From Dactylonectria macrodidyma (Eukaryota > Ascomycota > Sordariomycetes > Hypocreales > Nectriaceae): a stretch of DNA of 64,000 nucleotides. Positions within the stretch are counted from its first letter, which is position 1. Each line of letters begins with the position of its first letter. The stretch covers positions 3,348,001-3,412,000 of the forward strand of contig JAGMUV010000003.1 in the NCBI GenBank assembly GCA_020744425.1, given 5' to 3'. Below, piece after piece: positions 49,339-60,600 of this stretch. The notes under the pieces are model-generated. The model was not told the origin of the DNA. It ran no database searches and worked only from the letters and a program-made list of their open reading frames with translations. The position numbers and the translations under genes were made by a program.

Positions 49339-50095
49339 CAGGACGTCGAGTTCATGGCGCGGAAGAGGTTCCAGATGAGATGATGAGGGTTGAGACTCTA
49401 AGAGGCGGCCTGCCGATGCCGACGACGTGCCGGCCAAAAAATAACGAGCTCAGGCCATGTCGGTACTTGTCAGGCGGTATTCAGTTGGCGCCCAGCACGG
49501 TCCAATTGGCGGGCTGTGGCCCTGCATGTTACATGGGTGCAGGTACCTCACTGGACTGATGGTGGGCTTCACTGAAGAGGGAGCAGTGCTTAGAATTGCA
49601 GGGCTCGGTGCGTCATCGGGGCAGTAGGCGCCATACCGAGAACGGACCCCGCTATATCGAAATGCCCCGCCAACAAAAACTCGTTCCCCTCCAGATGGAA
49701 GGAGGCACGTGGAGAACGACGAGCGGAGGGCATGATCGGATCCGGAATTCGTTTGCCCGTTCACGTGAACGAACCTGAACCAGAACAAGTCTGCAATCGA
49801 GAAAGAGAAAGAGAAAGAGACTGGGGGTATTGAATTCGTCTCTTAGGCTCGACTATTGGGTCCGATTTCTTCTTTCCGCCGTTATCTTCAAGCTTCTTCG
49901 ACTCCCGTCTCTGCCCCTCATCATCGGCACTCGACGACGACTTCAAGCGAAGCGCCCGCCGACGATATCCGCCACATCACTCCTCGACCGAGCCCTGGCA
50001 CCAAGCCTTGATATCGATCCTTATACCTACCTCTCCTCGTCGACGACTTATCTCCCATTGCACCTATGCAATTGCCGTACCGTCCGCCGCCCGCC
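49339..50095. other. Divergent promoter region LeuRS/MTHFR
   Basis: About 760 bp shared by two divergent housekeeping genes. It contains a 14-base perfect palindrome with a CACGTG core (listed), a GAGAAA repeat at 49799-49820 and a CT-rich leader ahead of the MTHFR ATG. Confidence 0.5.
49758..49771. promoter_or_regulatory. Perfect palindrome with TCACGTGA core (Cbf1-like site)
   Basis: CGTTCACGTGAACG reads the same on both strands. TCACGTGA is the yeast Cbf1 consensus, which with Met4 controls sulfur and methionine genes. It lies about 325 bp upstream of the MTHFR ATG and 420 bp upstream of the LeuRS ATG. MTHFR supplies methyl groups for methionine, so a sulfur-control role is reasonable but inferred. 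Confidence 0.5.
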
Positions 50096-52123
50096 ATGGA
50101 CCGCATCACGGACCGCATCGCCGCGCTGCCGGCCGACGGCACCTACTTCTCGCTCGAGTTCTTCCCGCCCAAGACGGCCATGGGCTTCTCCAACCTCCGC
50201 GACCGACTTCACCGGATGGAGCGTGCTCTGCGCCCGCTCTTTGTCAACGTCACCTGGGGCGCTGGCGGCACCACGTCGCAGAAGTCACTTGAGCTGGCCG
50301 AGCTGTGCCAGCGCGAGCTGGGCCTCACCACTTGCCTCCACCTCACCTGCACCAATATGAGCCGAAAGCTCGTCGACAAGGCCCTCGAGGACGCAAAGGC
50401 CCTGGGTATCCGCAATATCCTGGCCTTGCGCGGCGATCCCCCTCGGAGAGACGAGTACCGCGACCCCGACGACTCGGAGGATGACGCTGGCGACGACTTC
50501 AACTGGGCCGTCGACTTGGTCAAATACATCCGCAAGTGCCACGGCGACTACTTCTGCATCGGAGTAGCCGCCTACCCGGAAGGACACGCCGAGGAGAGTC
50601 ATCCGCTAGGGCAGAGCCTGGAACACGACCTTCCCTACCTCGTCGACAAGGTCCAGGCCGGCGCCGACTTCATCATGACGCAGCTCTTCTTCGACATCAA
50701 GGCATACGATCACTTCGAGGAGACCCTGCGGTCGCACCCCAGCGGCGCCTTCAAGACGCTGCCGATCATCCCCGGTTTGATGCCCATCCAGAGCTACCAG
50801 ATGATCAAGCGTACCACCAAACTGAGCCACGCCAAGGTTCCCGAAGATGTGCTCTCCCGCCTCCTTGCCGTCAAGGGCGATGACGAGCGCGTCAAGATGG
50901 TTGGCGTAGACATTGTCAGCGAGCTGGTGGAGCAGGTCAAGGAGGTCAAGAGCCGGCATCCCGGGCCCAAGGGCTTCCACTTCTACACCCTGAATCTAGA
51001 GAAGTCGGTGTCGTTCATCCTAGAGCGCACCGGACTTATCCCTGACCCTCCCCAAGATGAGGAGGCCGTCGCCATCGAAGAGTCCCTCGACATCCCCTCT
51101 CTTCAAGTCAACGGCAGCACCAACCTACCGCTTAGCAGCCACTCCCGCTCTCGCGCTTCCCGACGGCACTCGTCCGTCGGTTCCGACCCGCACAACCGTG
51201 TCATCGTCGGCGACCGGTCCGCGACCCACCCGGAGTGGGAAGCGACGGCTCAGGAGGCCGGCGTCCGCGCCGAGGCCATCAACACCCGCGCCAACACCCT
51301 GGCCATTTCCGAGGGCGAGGGCGTTCTCGGTCGCGAAGCCACCTGGGACGACTTTCCCAACGGCCGCTTCGGCGACGCCCGGTCTCCAGCATACGGAGAG
51401 ATTGACGGCTACGGTGTGAGCCTCCACATGTCCGTCACTCAGGCCGTTCGGCTCTGGGGCCACCCCAAGACACGCCAGGACATCAATGACCTGTTCGTCA
51501 AGCACATCAAGGGTGAGCTCTCGGCCATCCCCTGGAGCGAGGAGGAGCTCCTCGCCGAGTCGTCCACTATCCAGCCGCACCTCCTGCAGCTTAACACCAA
51601 GGGCTGGTGGACCGTGGCCTCGCAGCCCGCCGTCAACGGCCTGCGCTCCAACGACTCGACCTTTGGCTGGGGCCCGGCTCACGGTTTCGTCTTCCAGAAG
51701 TCTTTTGTCGAGTTCTTCATCCCCACGGCCGAGTGGACGGCGCTCAAGGCCAAGCTGACGTCACCCGAGCTGCGCAACTCGGTCTGCTTCTACGCAGGCA
51801 ACGCCCACGGCGACTTCGTCACCTCGGACTCGAGCGGCGGTCTCGGCAGCGCCGACGTCACGGGCGGCGCCAGCACGAACGCTGTCACCTGGGGCGTCTT
51901 CCCGGGCAAGGAGATCATCACCCCCACCATCGTCGAGGAGGTCAGCTTCCGCGCCTGGAGCGAGGAGGCCTTTGGCATCTGGGGCGAGTGGGCCAAGGTC
52001 TACGGCCGCGACTCTGACACGGAGAAGCTTCTCAACGGCATCAAGAACGAGTACTGGCTGGTCAACCTGATTCACCACGACTTTGTGGACAAGGATGCGC
52101 TGTGGAAGGTCTTGTTAAGCTGA
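50096..52123 (+). CDS. MET12: Methylenetetrahydrofolate reductase (Met12 type)
   Basis: A cytosolic flavoprotein reducing 5,10-methylene-THF to 5-methyl-THF, the methyl donor for methionine synthesis. The intronless frame gives 675 residues. The N-terminal catalytic TIM barrel has SLEFFPPKT with the expected catalytic Glu at 21, FVNVTWGAGGTT near 45-56, HLTCTNM, and NILALRGDPPR with the flavin/folate Asp at 114. GVAAYPEGH, ADFIMTQLFFD and GFHFYTLNLEKS follow. A Ser/Arg-rich linker leads to the C-terminal regulatory domain (ATWDDFPNGRFGD, then SPAYGEIDGYG, WGPAHGF, TWGVFPGKE). WGAGGTT and the linker make it closer to yeast Met12 than to Met13, so a second isoform is expected elsewhere. An in-frame ATG at 50066 would add ten residues; 50096 has the stronger context (GCCATGG) and aligns with relatives. 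Third positions are strongly G/C. Confidence 0.95.
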   Translation: MDRITDRIAALPADGTYFSLEFFPPKTAMGFSNLRDRLHRMERALRPLFVNVTWGAGGTTSQKSLELAELCQRELGLTTCLHLTCTNMSRKLVDKALEDAKALGIRNILALRGDPPRRDEYRDPDDSEDDAGDDFNWAVDLVKYIRKCHGDYFCIGVAAYPEGHAEESHPLGQSLEHDLPYLVDKVQAGADFIMTQLFFDIKAYDHFEETLRSHPSGAFKTLPIIPGLMPIQSYQMIKRTTKLSHAKVPEDVLSRLLAVKGDDERVKMVGVDIVSELVEQVKEVKSRHPGPKGFHFYTLNLEKSVSFILERTGLIPDPPQDEEAVAIEESLDIPSLQVNGSTNLPLSSHSRSRASRRHSSVGSDPHNRVIVGDRSATHPEWEATAQEAGVRAEAINTRANTLAISEGEGVLGREATWDDFPNGRFGDARSPAYGEIDGYGVSLHMSVTQAVRLWGHPKTRQDINDLFVKHIKGELSAIPWSEEELLAESSTIQPHLLQLNTKGWWTVASQPAVNGLRSNDSTFGWGPAHGFVFQKSFVEFFIPTAEWTALKAKLTSPELRNSVCFYAGNAHGDFVTSDSSGGLGSADVTGGASTNAVTWGVFPGKEIITPTIVEEVSFRAWSEEAFGIWGEWAKVYGRDSDTEKLLNGIKNEYWLVNLIHHDFVDKDALWKVLLS

Positions 52124-52938
52124 GTTGCTGAATATCTGAGCTGCCGAAGTGGACGGAAGAATGGACAGACAAATGGATCGGTTGGTGCGTGGGTGTTGGG
52201 GAAGGGAAAATGCGGTCTTGTTATATCTTTTGGAAACCAAAATGAAAATGAATCGGGTGTGGCTCATTGTAACTCTGAGGTAGGATGGCACTGTCTCTTG
52301 CTTCGTTTATCGACATAGATCATCATATAACTTCACCCTCGCCACGCCCACGCCGTGTTCTGAATTGTTCATACATGTACACACTATCGCGTTTTCTGGT
52401 GTGAACCATCCAGCTATCTAGCTAGTAATTTCCATCCATCCCCTGCGTCCTTCCAGCTGACAAAGAGAGGAGAAGATCAAGACTTCCAGATTGAGGACTT
52501 ACTGCCCCTGCAAATTATCTGGAATGCGTTCCGATCCGTACCGCGCCAGGCTCCTAAACGAAAATCAAACCTAAAGCCTCCGTTCCAAAAACCTTTTTTT
52601 CCTCTCGTAGATTCTCAGGTAAGTGATGTCCCTGGAAAGAGAAATGTGACCTAAGCAAAGCGGAATAAAAAGGACGGCATCGCCTTGTGATGCAAATAGC
52701 AAACGACACATGAAAGCCCACCCGCGGGGGCGAAATCTTGCTGCATATTCGGGTTCCTCCTAACGCCTCGTACAAAACAATCCGGGGTGTTTCTTCTCTC
52801 AGATTCGTGGAATCCCGCGCGAAAGAACAAAGTGGTCTTACTGGCGCGCCGGCCACCACAGGAGACATGGAAGTGAGAATGAGCAGAGATGCAAACTGAA
52901 ACTTGGTTCAACCGAAAGGAATAAGGAAAGATGGCAGA
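52124..52938. other. Convergent intergenic region, 0.8 kb
   Basis: 3' UTRs of MTHFR and the following minus-strand gene. No other feature was seen. Confidence 0.5.
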
Positions 52939-54160
52939 TTATATCTCGCCATCCCCCTCGAATTCATCGTAGTGGCCGGTATATGGGGGCACATCATTGA
53001 TGCCGCTGTGGCCAAAAAACTCATCAGCGCCAGTGTTCGTAAAAGTCGACGAGGAGTGGAAAAGGGCCGACTTGTCATCAAACGAATGATGTCGTTGCTC
53101 AACGGTGCCAAAGATGGACGCGGTGTTCGCGGTAACGGGAGGCGCAGGCGTAGAGTCGGTCAGGGGGGTCAGAGCATCCTCAACAGGCGACTCGCTACTC
53201 TCAAGTTGGGCACTGGCCGCGATAGTAGCGCCAGCCTTTGTCGCGGCCCGACGAGAGGGGGTGCGAGACTTGGCGTTGCGGGCTGGGCCCATTGTCTTCA
53301 CGCGCTTGGATGGAGTGTTGTCCATATCACTGTAGTTGAACTCATCGTCCTCATCATCAGACTCGGACCGCTTAATGAAAGTTTCCGCCGGGACAGCGCG
53401 AGAACGTTTGGCCGTGGCTCCAGATCGGCTGCCGGCACCACGCGAAGGAGTGGGCTTGGAAGGGGTGTTGGGGCCAGTCGAGGAGCCAGCGAAGAGGCAG
53501 TTAGCCACATTGCCGCCCTCACTCTCGACCTTGCGGAGCGTGTCAGCGTCCTTCTTGATGGTTCGAAACTGGAACTGAATTCCGTCGGCGGTTGACTGGC
53601 CGAAGTATTTGGCAATGTCTAAGAGCGCAGAAGTGGTTAGTGATGAGACTCTCAGGGGTCAGCGAGTTGTGTGTTGTGTATGGAGTTAAAATGAGGAGAA
53701 GATGCCAGAGGCATTCAAAGGGAACGGCGTACTGTTTCTCTCCACGGTTTCTTGCGTCTTGGGAAGGAAGTTATCGTCTGTCGACAAATCCTTCATATCA
53801 AGCTTCTGAGCCCGACCAAGCTTGATAACGATAGCTTGAGCTCTCAAGCGGCGAAACCGATGGTTCAACGCATGATCAGTCATGTCTGTGCCATAACAGG
53901 CCGCGATCTCTGGGGGCAATGAGTCAATCTTCGGCGTTGACTCAAACGCGTTTGAGGCGAGCAATGAGGATGCCCCCGGGGGGGTGTTGTATCGGGGGGA
54001 CACGTGGGCATCAAAAAAAGAGCGAAGACAAAAGAGAATAGAGCAAAATCTCACCCTTGTAGTTCCATTTGACCTCGGGGTGCGCGGCCACGATGGCGCG
54101 AACCATACGGGCCTGGGCCTCGTATGTCTTGTAGTTCGCCTTGGTGTTTGCTGCTGGCAT
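52939..54160 (-). CDS. Conserved fungal protein with two Myb/SANT-like helical repeats
   Basis: I do not recognise a named gene. Exons in transcript order are 54160..54055, 53909..53733 and 53618..52939, about 320 residues; both introns are phase 1. The N-terminal YEAQARMVRAIVAAHP, then WNYKEIAACYG and HRFRRLRAQA look like a small helix-turn-helix unit seen in many uncharacterised fungal proteins. A second unit, NIAKYFG...FQFRTIKKDA, begins exactly at the start of the third exon. The remainder is disordered and mixed basic/acidic (TPSRGAGSRSGATAKRSRA, ESDDEDDEFNYSD, SKRVKTMG), consistent with a nuclear or chromatin protein. The C-terminus is acidic (YDEFEGDGEI). The start has a strong CACCATG context. 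DNA binding is inferred from the fold resemblance only. A 14-bp triple repeat lies in the upstream region. Confidence 0.75.
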
Positions 54161-56613
54161 GGTGACGAGGGCAAGTTTCTATTTCTATCGCGCCGAGGTC
54201 AGTAAAGGACGGTAAAAATCAGAGAGGTAAAGTAAAGGTATGGAGGCGCGCAATGCATTGCGAAAATTCAAGAAGCTAGTGGCCAGTGTTGAAGAGAAGT
54301 CTCAGGATGAGACGGGGAGAGAGGGGCTGCCAACTTACCAGTCTTGTTGACCAAAAGGTAGGATGAAAGCAGCGAGATAGGCGATGCGAAGACAAGTAGT
54401 GCGCTGGCGGTAACGTTAGTTGTCTGCAGAGGTGGTTTGCGAGGAAGATGAAAGAAGTAGATTAAGGACGGGATTAAAACGCGGCGGAGAAGGAGAAGAA
54501 GGCGAAACGAGAGGTGGTGTTTCGTCTTGGGTGGTAGATGGAAGAATAGGAAGTGGAAGGTGCAAAGATCAGGGTTCGTTATGTGAGCTCGAGAAGGAGA
54601 GAGAGAAACAAGTAGGCAGAAGCCAAGATGATGGTCCAATCACTCGCGTAGGCTGATACCTGTGTTTGCGTTGGAATTGTTGCGTTTGAAGTTGGGTCGG
54701 GGTGAAAAGGTGAGGGTGAAAAGGTGAGGGTGAAAAGGTGAGAAGGCCGGCAGTGGTTGACAGGTGAGATGGAAGGGTAGCGAATAAAAAGCGAGGACGA
54801 AACAAAATGGCTTCCAGCGCCTTCTTTAGGGTTGCATAACATGGCGACAACGGTTCGGAGAGGGAAGGATTCCGAAACGTGAGAATGAGGGGGAAAGGAA
54901 CACGGCGTCAAGGCCATACTCACCTCGAGCGTGATGGCGTGATGGTTTGAGGTGTTGAAGGCTTGGTTGGTAGCTAGCTCCGTAGGCTGTTTGGTGATGT
55001 ATCACGCAAGCTGTTTGTAGACCTGAGTTGCAAGCCTAAGAGTTGGGTCGTTTCTAAATTTGCGAGAACCTGGTGGCAGAAAGAGAGAAATGGCATACCA
55101 CGCGGGTCTTGGGATAAGACAGGCCAACAGATCAGGTTCCACTCGGCCCGGAAGGACGAAGCTACTTGGTTCTAGAGTTGATGATGGATAGACGACTATC
55201 GAGGGCCAGCAATAGGAGAGACGAGGTAGCGTCAACTACCGTGGAGTCTCCGATTCCTCAAACTCGGTCCAAAACGGGAAACTCGAATAGCAGGTAGCCC
55301 AAGCTGATGCGACGAATGCGTGCAGCGAGGGGTACTATGCGATGCCGAATACCTTAGGCAGGGCGAGAAATGGTTGCTGTGGTGACGAGAAGAGAGTGAC
55401 AAGAGCTGGGTTTGGTCGAGCACGAAAATTTACCCAACCTACCTAAGGAGAGGGAAGAAAGGTGGTTAGGGAATGATTTACTAGGTAGGTAGCTCTCTAC
55501 AGGAGTCGGCCGACTGCAAGTCAGGTGGCTGGGGGGACAACAATCTCCTACCAGCTGGTGACAACTGGTGCGATTCAGATAGAGCGATACCAGGCAGCAG
55601 GGGCAATCGCCTCATAGGAATGTCAACCATGAGATGATCAGCATCGCATCTCCACGCCGGCCTCAAGGACTGATGAATAGAATAAATAGGACTGATAGAT
55701 TGTTTTCAGCTATTGCACGATTTTTACTAATGTTTCCTCTAAATTGACCATCCTATCCGTCGTGTAACCCAATCACAAGTCATGAAATGGCCGCAAAAGT
55801 CGGAACATCGACCAAGGTACCGCGCTACCAGGAATTAACGGTCGCCGCACCTTCGTAGTGGTAGATTCGATACAACCCTTTACTGTGAGCTCCTCCATTC
55901 AATTAACCCACCACCACGACCAAGACAACGACTTGAAAAAGATGCACCAAAAGAGATGACCTGTTTTGTATCAAGGTGTCCGGCACTTGTCTAATCATGC
56001 GACTAATAACCGAGTCCCAACTGCCGCTTTCCAATGAAGACCAGTGCGCGCCTCGACTCGACCAAGATGTCTTCCTGGCTAGCTAGCTAGGTAGGTAGCT
56101 GTATCCAATCGCGGGCCTATCAGGTGTCGCTCGACCTTGAGCTTCTGTCACTCTCTTTGTCCCTCCCTCATCAGTTCTCACATCTCTACTGCGCAGTAAT
56201 TAGACTCCTCAGGGTCCAGCAGCAATCATCCTTGTTTTTATATTAAATTGCTGATATGTTGTCATCAATTGGCTTGGCTTTGCTTGGCTTGCCAAGCTAG
56301 GCTGCCCTTTCCGGGTCCGGAGGTCATCCGGAATGCCGGAGTGCTCACAGTATCCATGCCCGTCTTCCGATCTCATGCTGGTCTGCGGGTCCCGGTCCCG
56401 ATTAAAGCCTTCATATAGCCACCAACGCCGCCCTGCCTGTATCCCCGTCTATAGTTTTCCTACTCTTTCCTTTCTATGTTTGCGTGTCCTGCCACGCTCC
56501 GTAGTGCTGTGCACACACGACTCACGACCACGCCCTGCCTCAGATGGCATACTGCATTCATAGGCGCACCATGACCTGAAATTACGCGCCTTACATTCGT
56601 CCTCGGGTCCTTC
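54161..56613. other. Intergenic region, 2.45 kb
   Basis: Upstream of the Myb-like gene and downstream of the PQ-loop gene, both minus-strand. On the minus strand the first kilobase is C/T-rich, as in a leader. It carries the tandem repeat at 54701 and two exact copies of CTAGGTAGGTAGCT at 55481 and 56087. No gene is supported. Confidence 0.5.
54701..54742. repeat. Three perfect tandem copies of GGTGAAAAGGTGAG
   Basis: 14-bp units at 54701, 54715 and 54729 without mismatch. They lie about 540-580 bp upstream of the Myb-like gene start, probably in its promoter or leader. Confidence 0.9.
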
Positions 56614-57641
56614 CTACTCTAGATCTTTCTCGCTGAAGGCCGCCGATCGCCGGGTTGGGCTCAAGCTCCGTCTCGGCGCCCCGGTCAACGGTTGCGCCGA
56701 TGACCATTCCGTCATTGGGTGCTCCTTGACCGCCGTCGGCACCTCGGCATTGCCGTACAGAATGTACTGGAGTCCCAGGAACGCATCGCACGAGGCCTGG
56801 AACATGCCAGAAATCTTAAATGACCACGGGATCTCAGTGGTCGCTGTGAAGAACCAGAACAGCTTCATGGAATCGCCTCCGACCCAGCTGGCCAGGACGG
56901 ATAGCCGAAGGCCCTTGCAGGACCTTGATCGCAAGTTGACTAGAATCTGAGGGAGTGGAAGAGTCGCCTCCACGGCGAGTCCGATGTAACCAATGGCATC
57001 GGAATACGTGCCGTATACGCTAGGTACATGGGAGAGAAGCACTTGAAGCACCACAAGAGTACCGGCGAAGTACGTAATGGCTTGCCAGTATCTAGAAATG
57101 CAAGTCAGCCATAAACTATGCGACATGCAACGCAATGGATAACAGGCGAATGGATATCGGGGGGTTTATTGGGGGCACGCACCTCTTGGGCGACCGCCAT
57201 TGCCAAAAGTTGTATGGACGCTGGAATCCGGAGGCGCCATCGTCGGCACCAGTGAAGGGCAGCGCGGCCTCTCCTCCCTTGCTGGACGGGGACGGGCGAT
57301 GGTCGAGGGCGACCTTGAGGAGGATGACCTGGACCACCACCATGAGCAGCGATTGGAAGAGCAGGCTCACGTCGTATTGGGCATGCGGCCAGTAGAAGAT
57401 CCTGCGGACGAGGTCGCTAGTCAGCCAGGGTCGCGTCGAGACGGGAGCGAGGACGGGGTGGAGAGGAGAGGTCGCACCTCAAAAAGGAGGCGATGAGCAT
57501 GATGAGGGGGATGTCGAGAGAGAAGCCGGCGCTGCTCTTGGAGCGGTGCATAGCCAGGATCTGGTCGCTGTAGGAGATGATAGGCGACAGGATAATGAAG
57601 ACGGGGGCCAAGTAGCCTGTGAGGGTGGTGATCCAACTCAT
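56614..57641 (-). CDS. PQ-loop membrane protein, Any1/Cfs1-like
   Basis: A multi-span endomembrane protein with two PQ-loop repeats. Exons in transcript order are 57641..57478, 57401..57183 and 57091..56614, about 286 residues; both introns are phase 2. Joins restore IASFLRIFYWPHAQYDVSL and QWRSPKRYWQAITYFAG, both characteristic of the family. The first repeat is DQILAMHRSKSSAGFSLDIP. The second has the PQ pair in EATLPLPQILVNLRSRSCKG followed by GLRLSVLASWVGGD. A basic and Ser-rich tail ends in AAFSEKDLE. Yeast Any1 (Cfs1, YMR010W) sits in Golgi and endosome membranes and works against phospholipid flippases, possibly as a scramblase; the same role here is inferred by family. The loop between the halves (about residues 82-110) is longer and low complexity. 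Confidence 0.85.
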
Positions 57642-60600
57642 GACGGCTTTGTAGCTACTGCGTAGCTAGAAGCTGAATGTTGGATGTTTGGATGTTAGAG
57701 TCTCGATACTGGTGGGCTTGGAGGTTGTGGATTTGCGGATCGGCCGGAGTCGTGACGGAGGACGCGGGACACGGGACAGCTACCAGCGGCAGCGAGAGGA
57801 GAAGAGGAAGGAGGAGTCGGGGAGGGAAGCTGCGGGTTCGGGCGGCGACGACGCGTACATTCGGGCTATGTATTGATAATGAGGACCGGAACCTGCTGCA
57901 AGGGGCAGGGGCGATGGACAATTGCTAGATGCCAGATGCTAAGTAAAATGCCAGATGCGGGATCGCGAGAATCGAGTGCGACACGGACGCGAGAAAGGAG
58001 ATGCCAGTCAAATTTGCGGGCTTCTGGAAGAAATTAAACACTATTGGCGTTGTGGCGCTTGCCATTACTGGTCCATATACTTGTGCTTCTACCCAGAACC
58101 TGTACCCGTAGCACCCTTTTTTGTTTTTTTTTCCGAGTTGAGTGCCGTTGCTTTTTGGTGCACGGTGCTTCTATTTTGCCGGTGTGCCACAGTGGGTGTA
58201 GCAGTCCCCAATGGATGCCGCAGTGAATGCACCAGTGAGTAGTAGCGCTATAGCACAGGGACCCGCCTCTAGATTACAGGGGGCTACCTACGGGTAGCAG
58301 CCTCAATCCTCCGTGGCATCTGGCCCAGTCCATTCGGATGCCTTGCTCCCTCACAAGTGAGAAAAAGGAAAAGAAAAAAAAGGACCAAGCAGCGAGTCAC
58401 TGCCTTACTCCTTTTTTCCCCCTTTCTAGAGATCAGAGTCATGTTCTCCAGGGCATCGAAGGGCCTCTATAGCGCATACACATGGTTTCCAGCGTACCTC
58501 CGCGCTCCCAAACCCCTGAGACGACCACAGTTGAAGGTGCCCTTTCATGCCAGCATTCATACCTGGAATTCCAACACCATAATTATCGCATCACTTGGGG
58601 CCTCTCTGTGTCAAGCGCCCGCTGCTTATCATTTTACTATGGTAACATCTGTCAGCACTCGTACATCCCTTGCATACATACCTACATAAGCACCCTCCAT
58701 ATCTAGGTAGGTAGTTTCATATGTAGTCAATCTGTCTGAGCTCGGGCCGCCACAATTTCGGGCTCAAATGGAATGCATGCCATTGGTTGTCCTGGCGGAA
58801 AGCGCCTCGAAAGGGAAAACACAACGTTGCCCCATCGCCGCCACCATTTCCATGCTTTTGCCAAGGTAAGAGAAAGGCGCTGTATTTCATACTTAGGTAT
58901 TCCAATTCTCCAGTTAGCTCGAGACGATCGGACTCACTCCATCGACCTCATCTCCTCCTCTATCTAACCCCAGAAAACCTTTACTCAAGTCCCGTTGCGA
59001 CCAGTCCAAAAGGTGATGACCGCTAACAGACCCACAGCTTAGATAGGCCGCCAGGGGAAGAAAAACACTACACACCAATTTTCCCCCTTCACCAAGCGTA
59101 ACCCATTCGCACACCTATAGAACAAGTAGTAACTATATATATAGAATGAAATAAACCCAAGGGGGGTAAAGACTTTACCAAAGTAGGCAGTGTACGACAT
59201 TTATAATTTACAATCTGATATCAATCATAAAGACATAAGCAAGTCGATGATTATTGGTGGCTGGCGTTCTTCCCCCTTGGAGACTTCGGAGACTCGTTCC
59301 TCCATCACCCATTCACATTCCATCGGCGTAGTTGGCGTCCTTGATTTCTGAAACTCTCTCAACTGACGGCCCACGAGGCTAGGGTATTAGGTCTAGCCTT
59401 CTGAGACACCTCGGTCGACACGAAATACGAAGTAGTCTCAGACATGAGAACGTGCCCTGCACTGGCTGCCAGTCCCAACCAGGAATCGATCAAAATATAA
59501 TGTGAGACCGTGGCATCTTACACGCCCAAGCCTCGCGGGGTGGCATGATAAACACTATGAAGAAACTGGCCTCAACTATCTCCCCCTATCCCAGCAGTGT
59601 GTTTGTGGCAGAGGGTCCATCCCTGTTACCCTTGGTGCCCCGAGAAGATCATAGACATGTGCCACTTTGCAGCATCGCTTCCCAGACCAGTTGTTTACAG
59701 CCTTCCCATCAACACGCAGCTGATCTGCCCCAGCAGCCCCTTTGTTCGAGGCGCTATATTCACGAGTAGAAGACACGAATAATCACAGCCACACATGTAC
59801 AGCGTCTAGTGATACCTGCCATACGTTCCTAACAAGGGGCGTTAAGAGCAACGCGTCTGTAGGGACAGAAGTATTGTCACGTGACTGTAGGCAACACCTA
59901 CCTCACGCCCTCGATCCCCACACAGGAGAACTTAGGATCATCATCACACAGACTACTACAGGAACCCTTTGCTCAGCAAGCTTCAGAGGTCTAGATCAAT
60001 CACTTTGCTTCTCACTCTTTTCGCTTCCCTTCGTTCGTGATACCTCACAAGTATCACCCACACGAAATGGGTTCCTCGCGCTCAAGTCACAAACGAGTTG
60101 GTCTTTGACTTCCACGCCACCGAATTATACTCTCATGATGCACCACTCTCGGTCTCAGTCGATGCCACTGGTGAGCGTAGATCATTCCCAATATAATGTC
60201 TCGAACGTGTCAATCCCTATGGTGGCAGCACTTGTTGGGTTCACATCTCGATACAACCAGTTCCACGTGAGACAGAAACGAGAGCTTCTCTTTGCAAATA
60301 TTTGACTGATTAAGGGCAGCTCCATATTTGGTCGTTTCAAACCGTTCCTAGAACTGTCGATCTCTGCGGTAATTAACATGACAGATCTGTCCAAGCCTCC
60401 GATCTACTTTTGTACGGCAATGCATCTATCCATGGACAAAACACCACCATGATGAAGAATTCCAGGCAATTAAGCGAGCTAAGAAGGTCGTGCGTCATAT
60501 TTCTCTCAATTAATTCCTGTCCTGCAGTTCTTCCCGTCTCGATTCTCACGAGTTCGTGCAATACTACAAGACGAGTGCGTCCTTTAGAAAGGATCAACTT

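Noticed and set aside
49339..49437. N-terminal extension of mitochondrial LeuRS
   Set aside because: The frame is open but begins at TTG; the ATG at 49338 gives a typical presequence.
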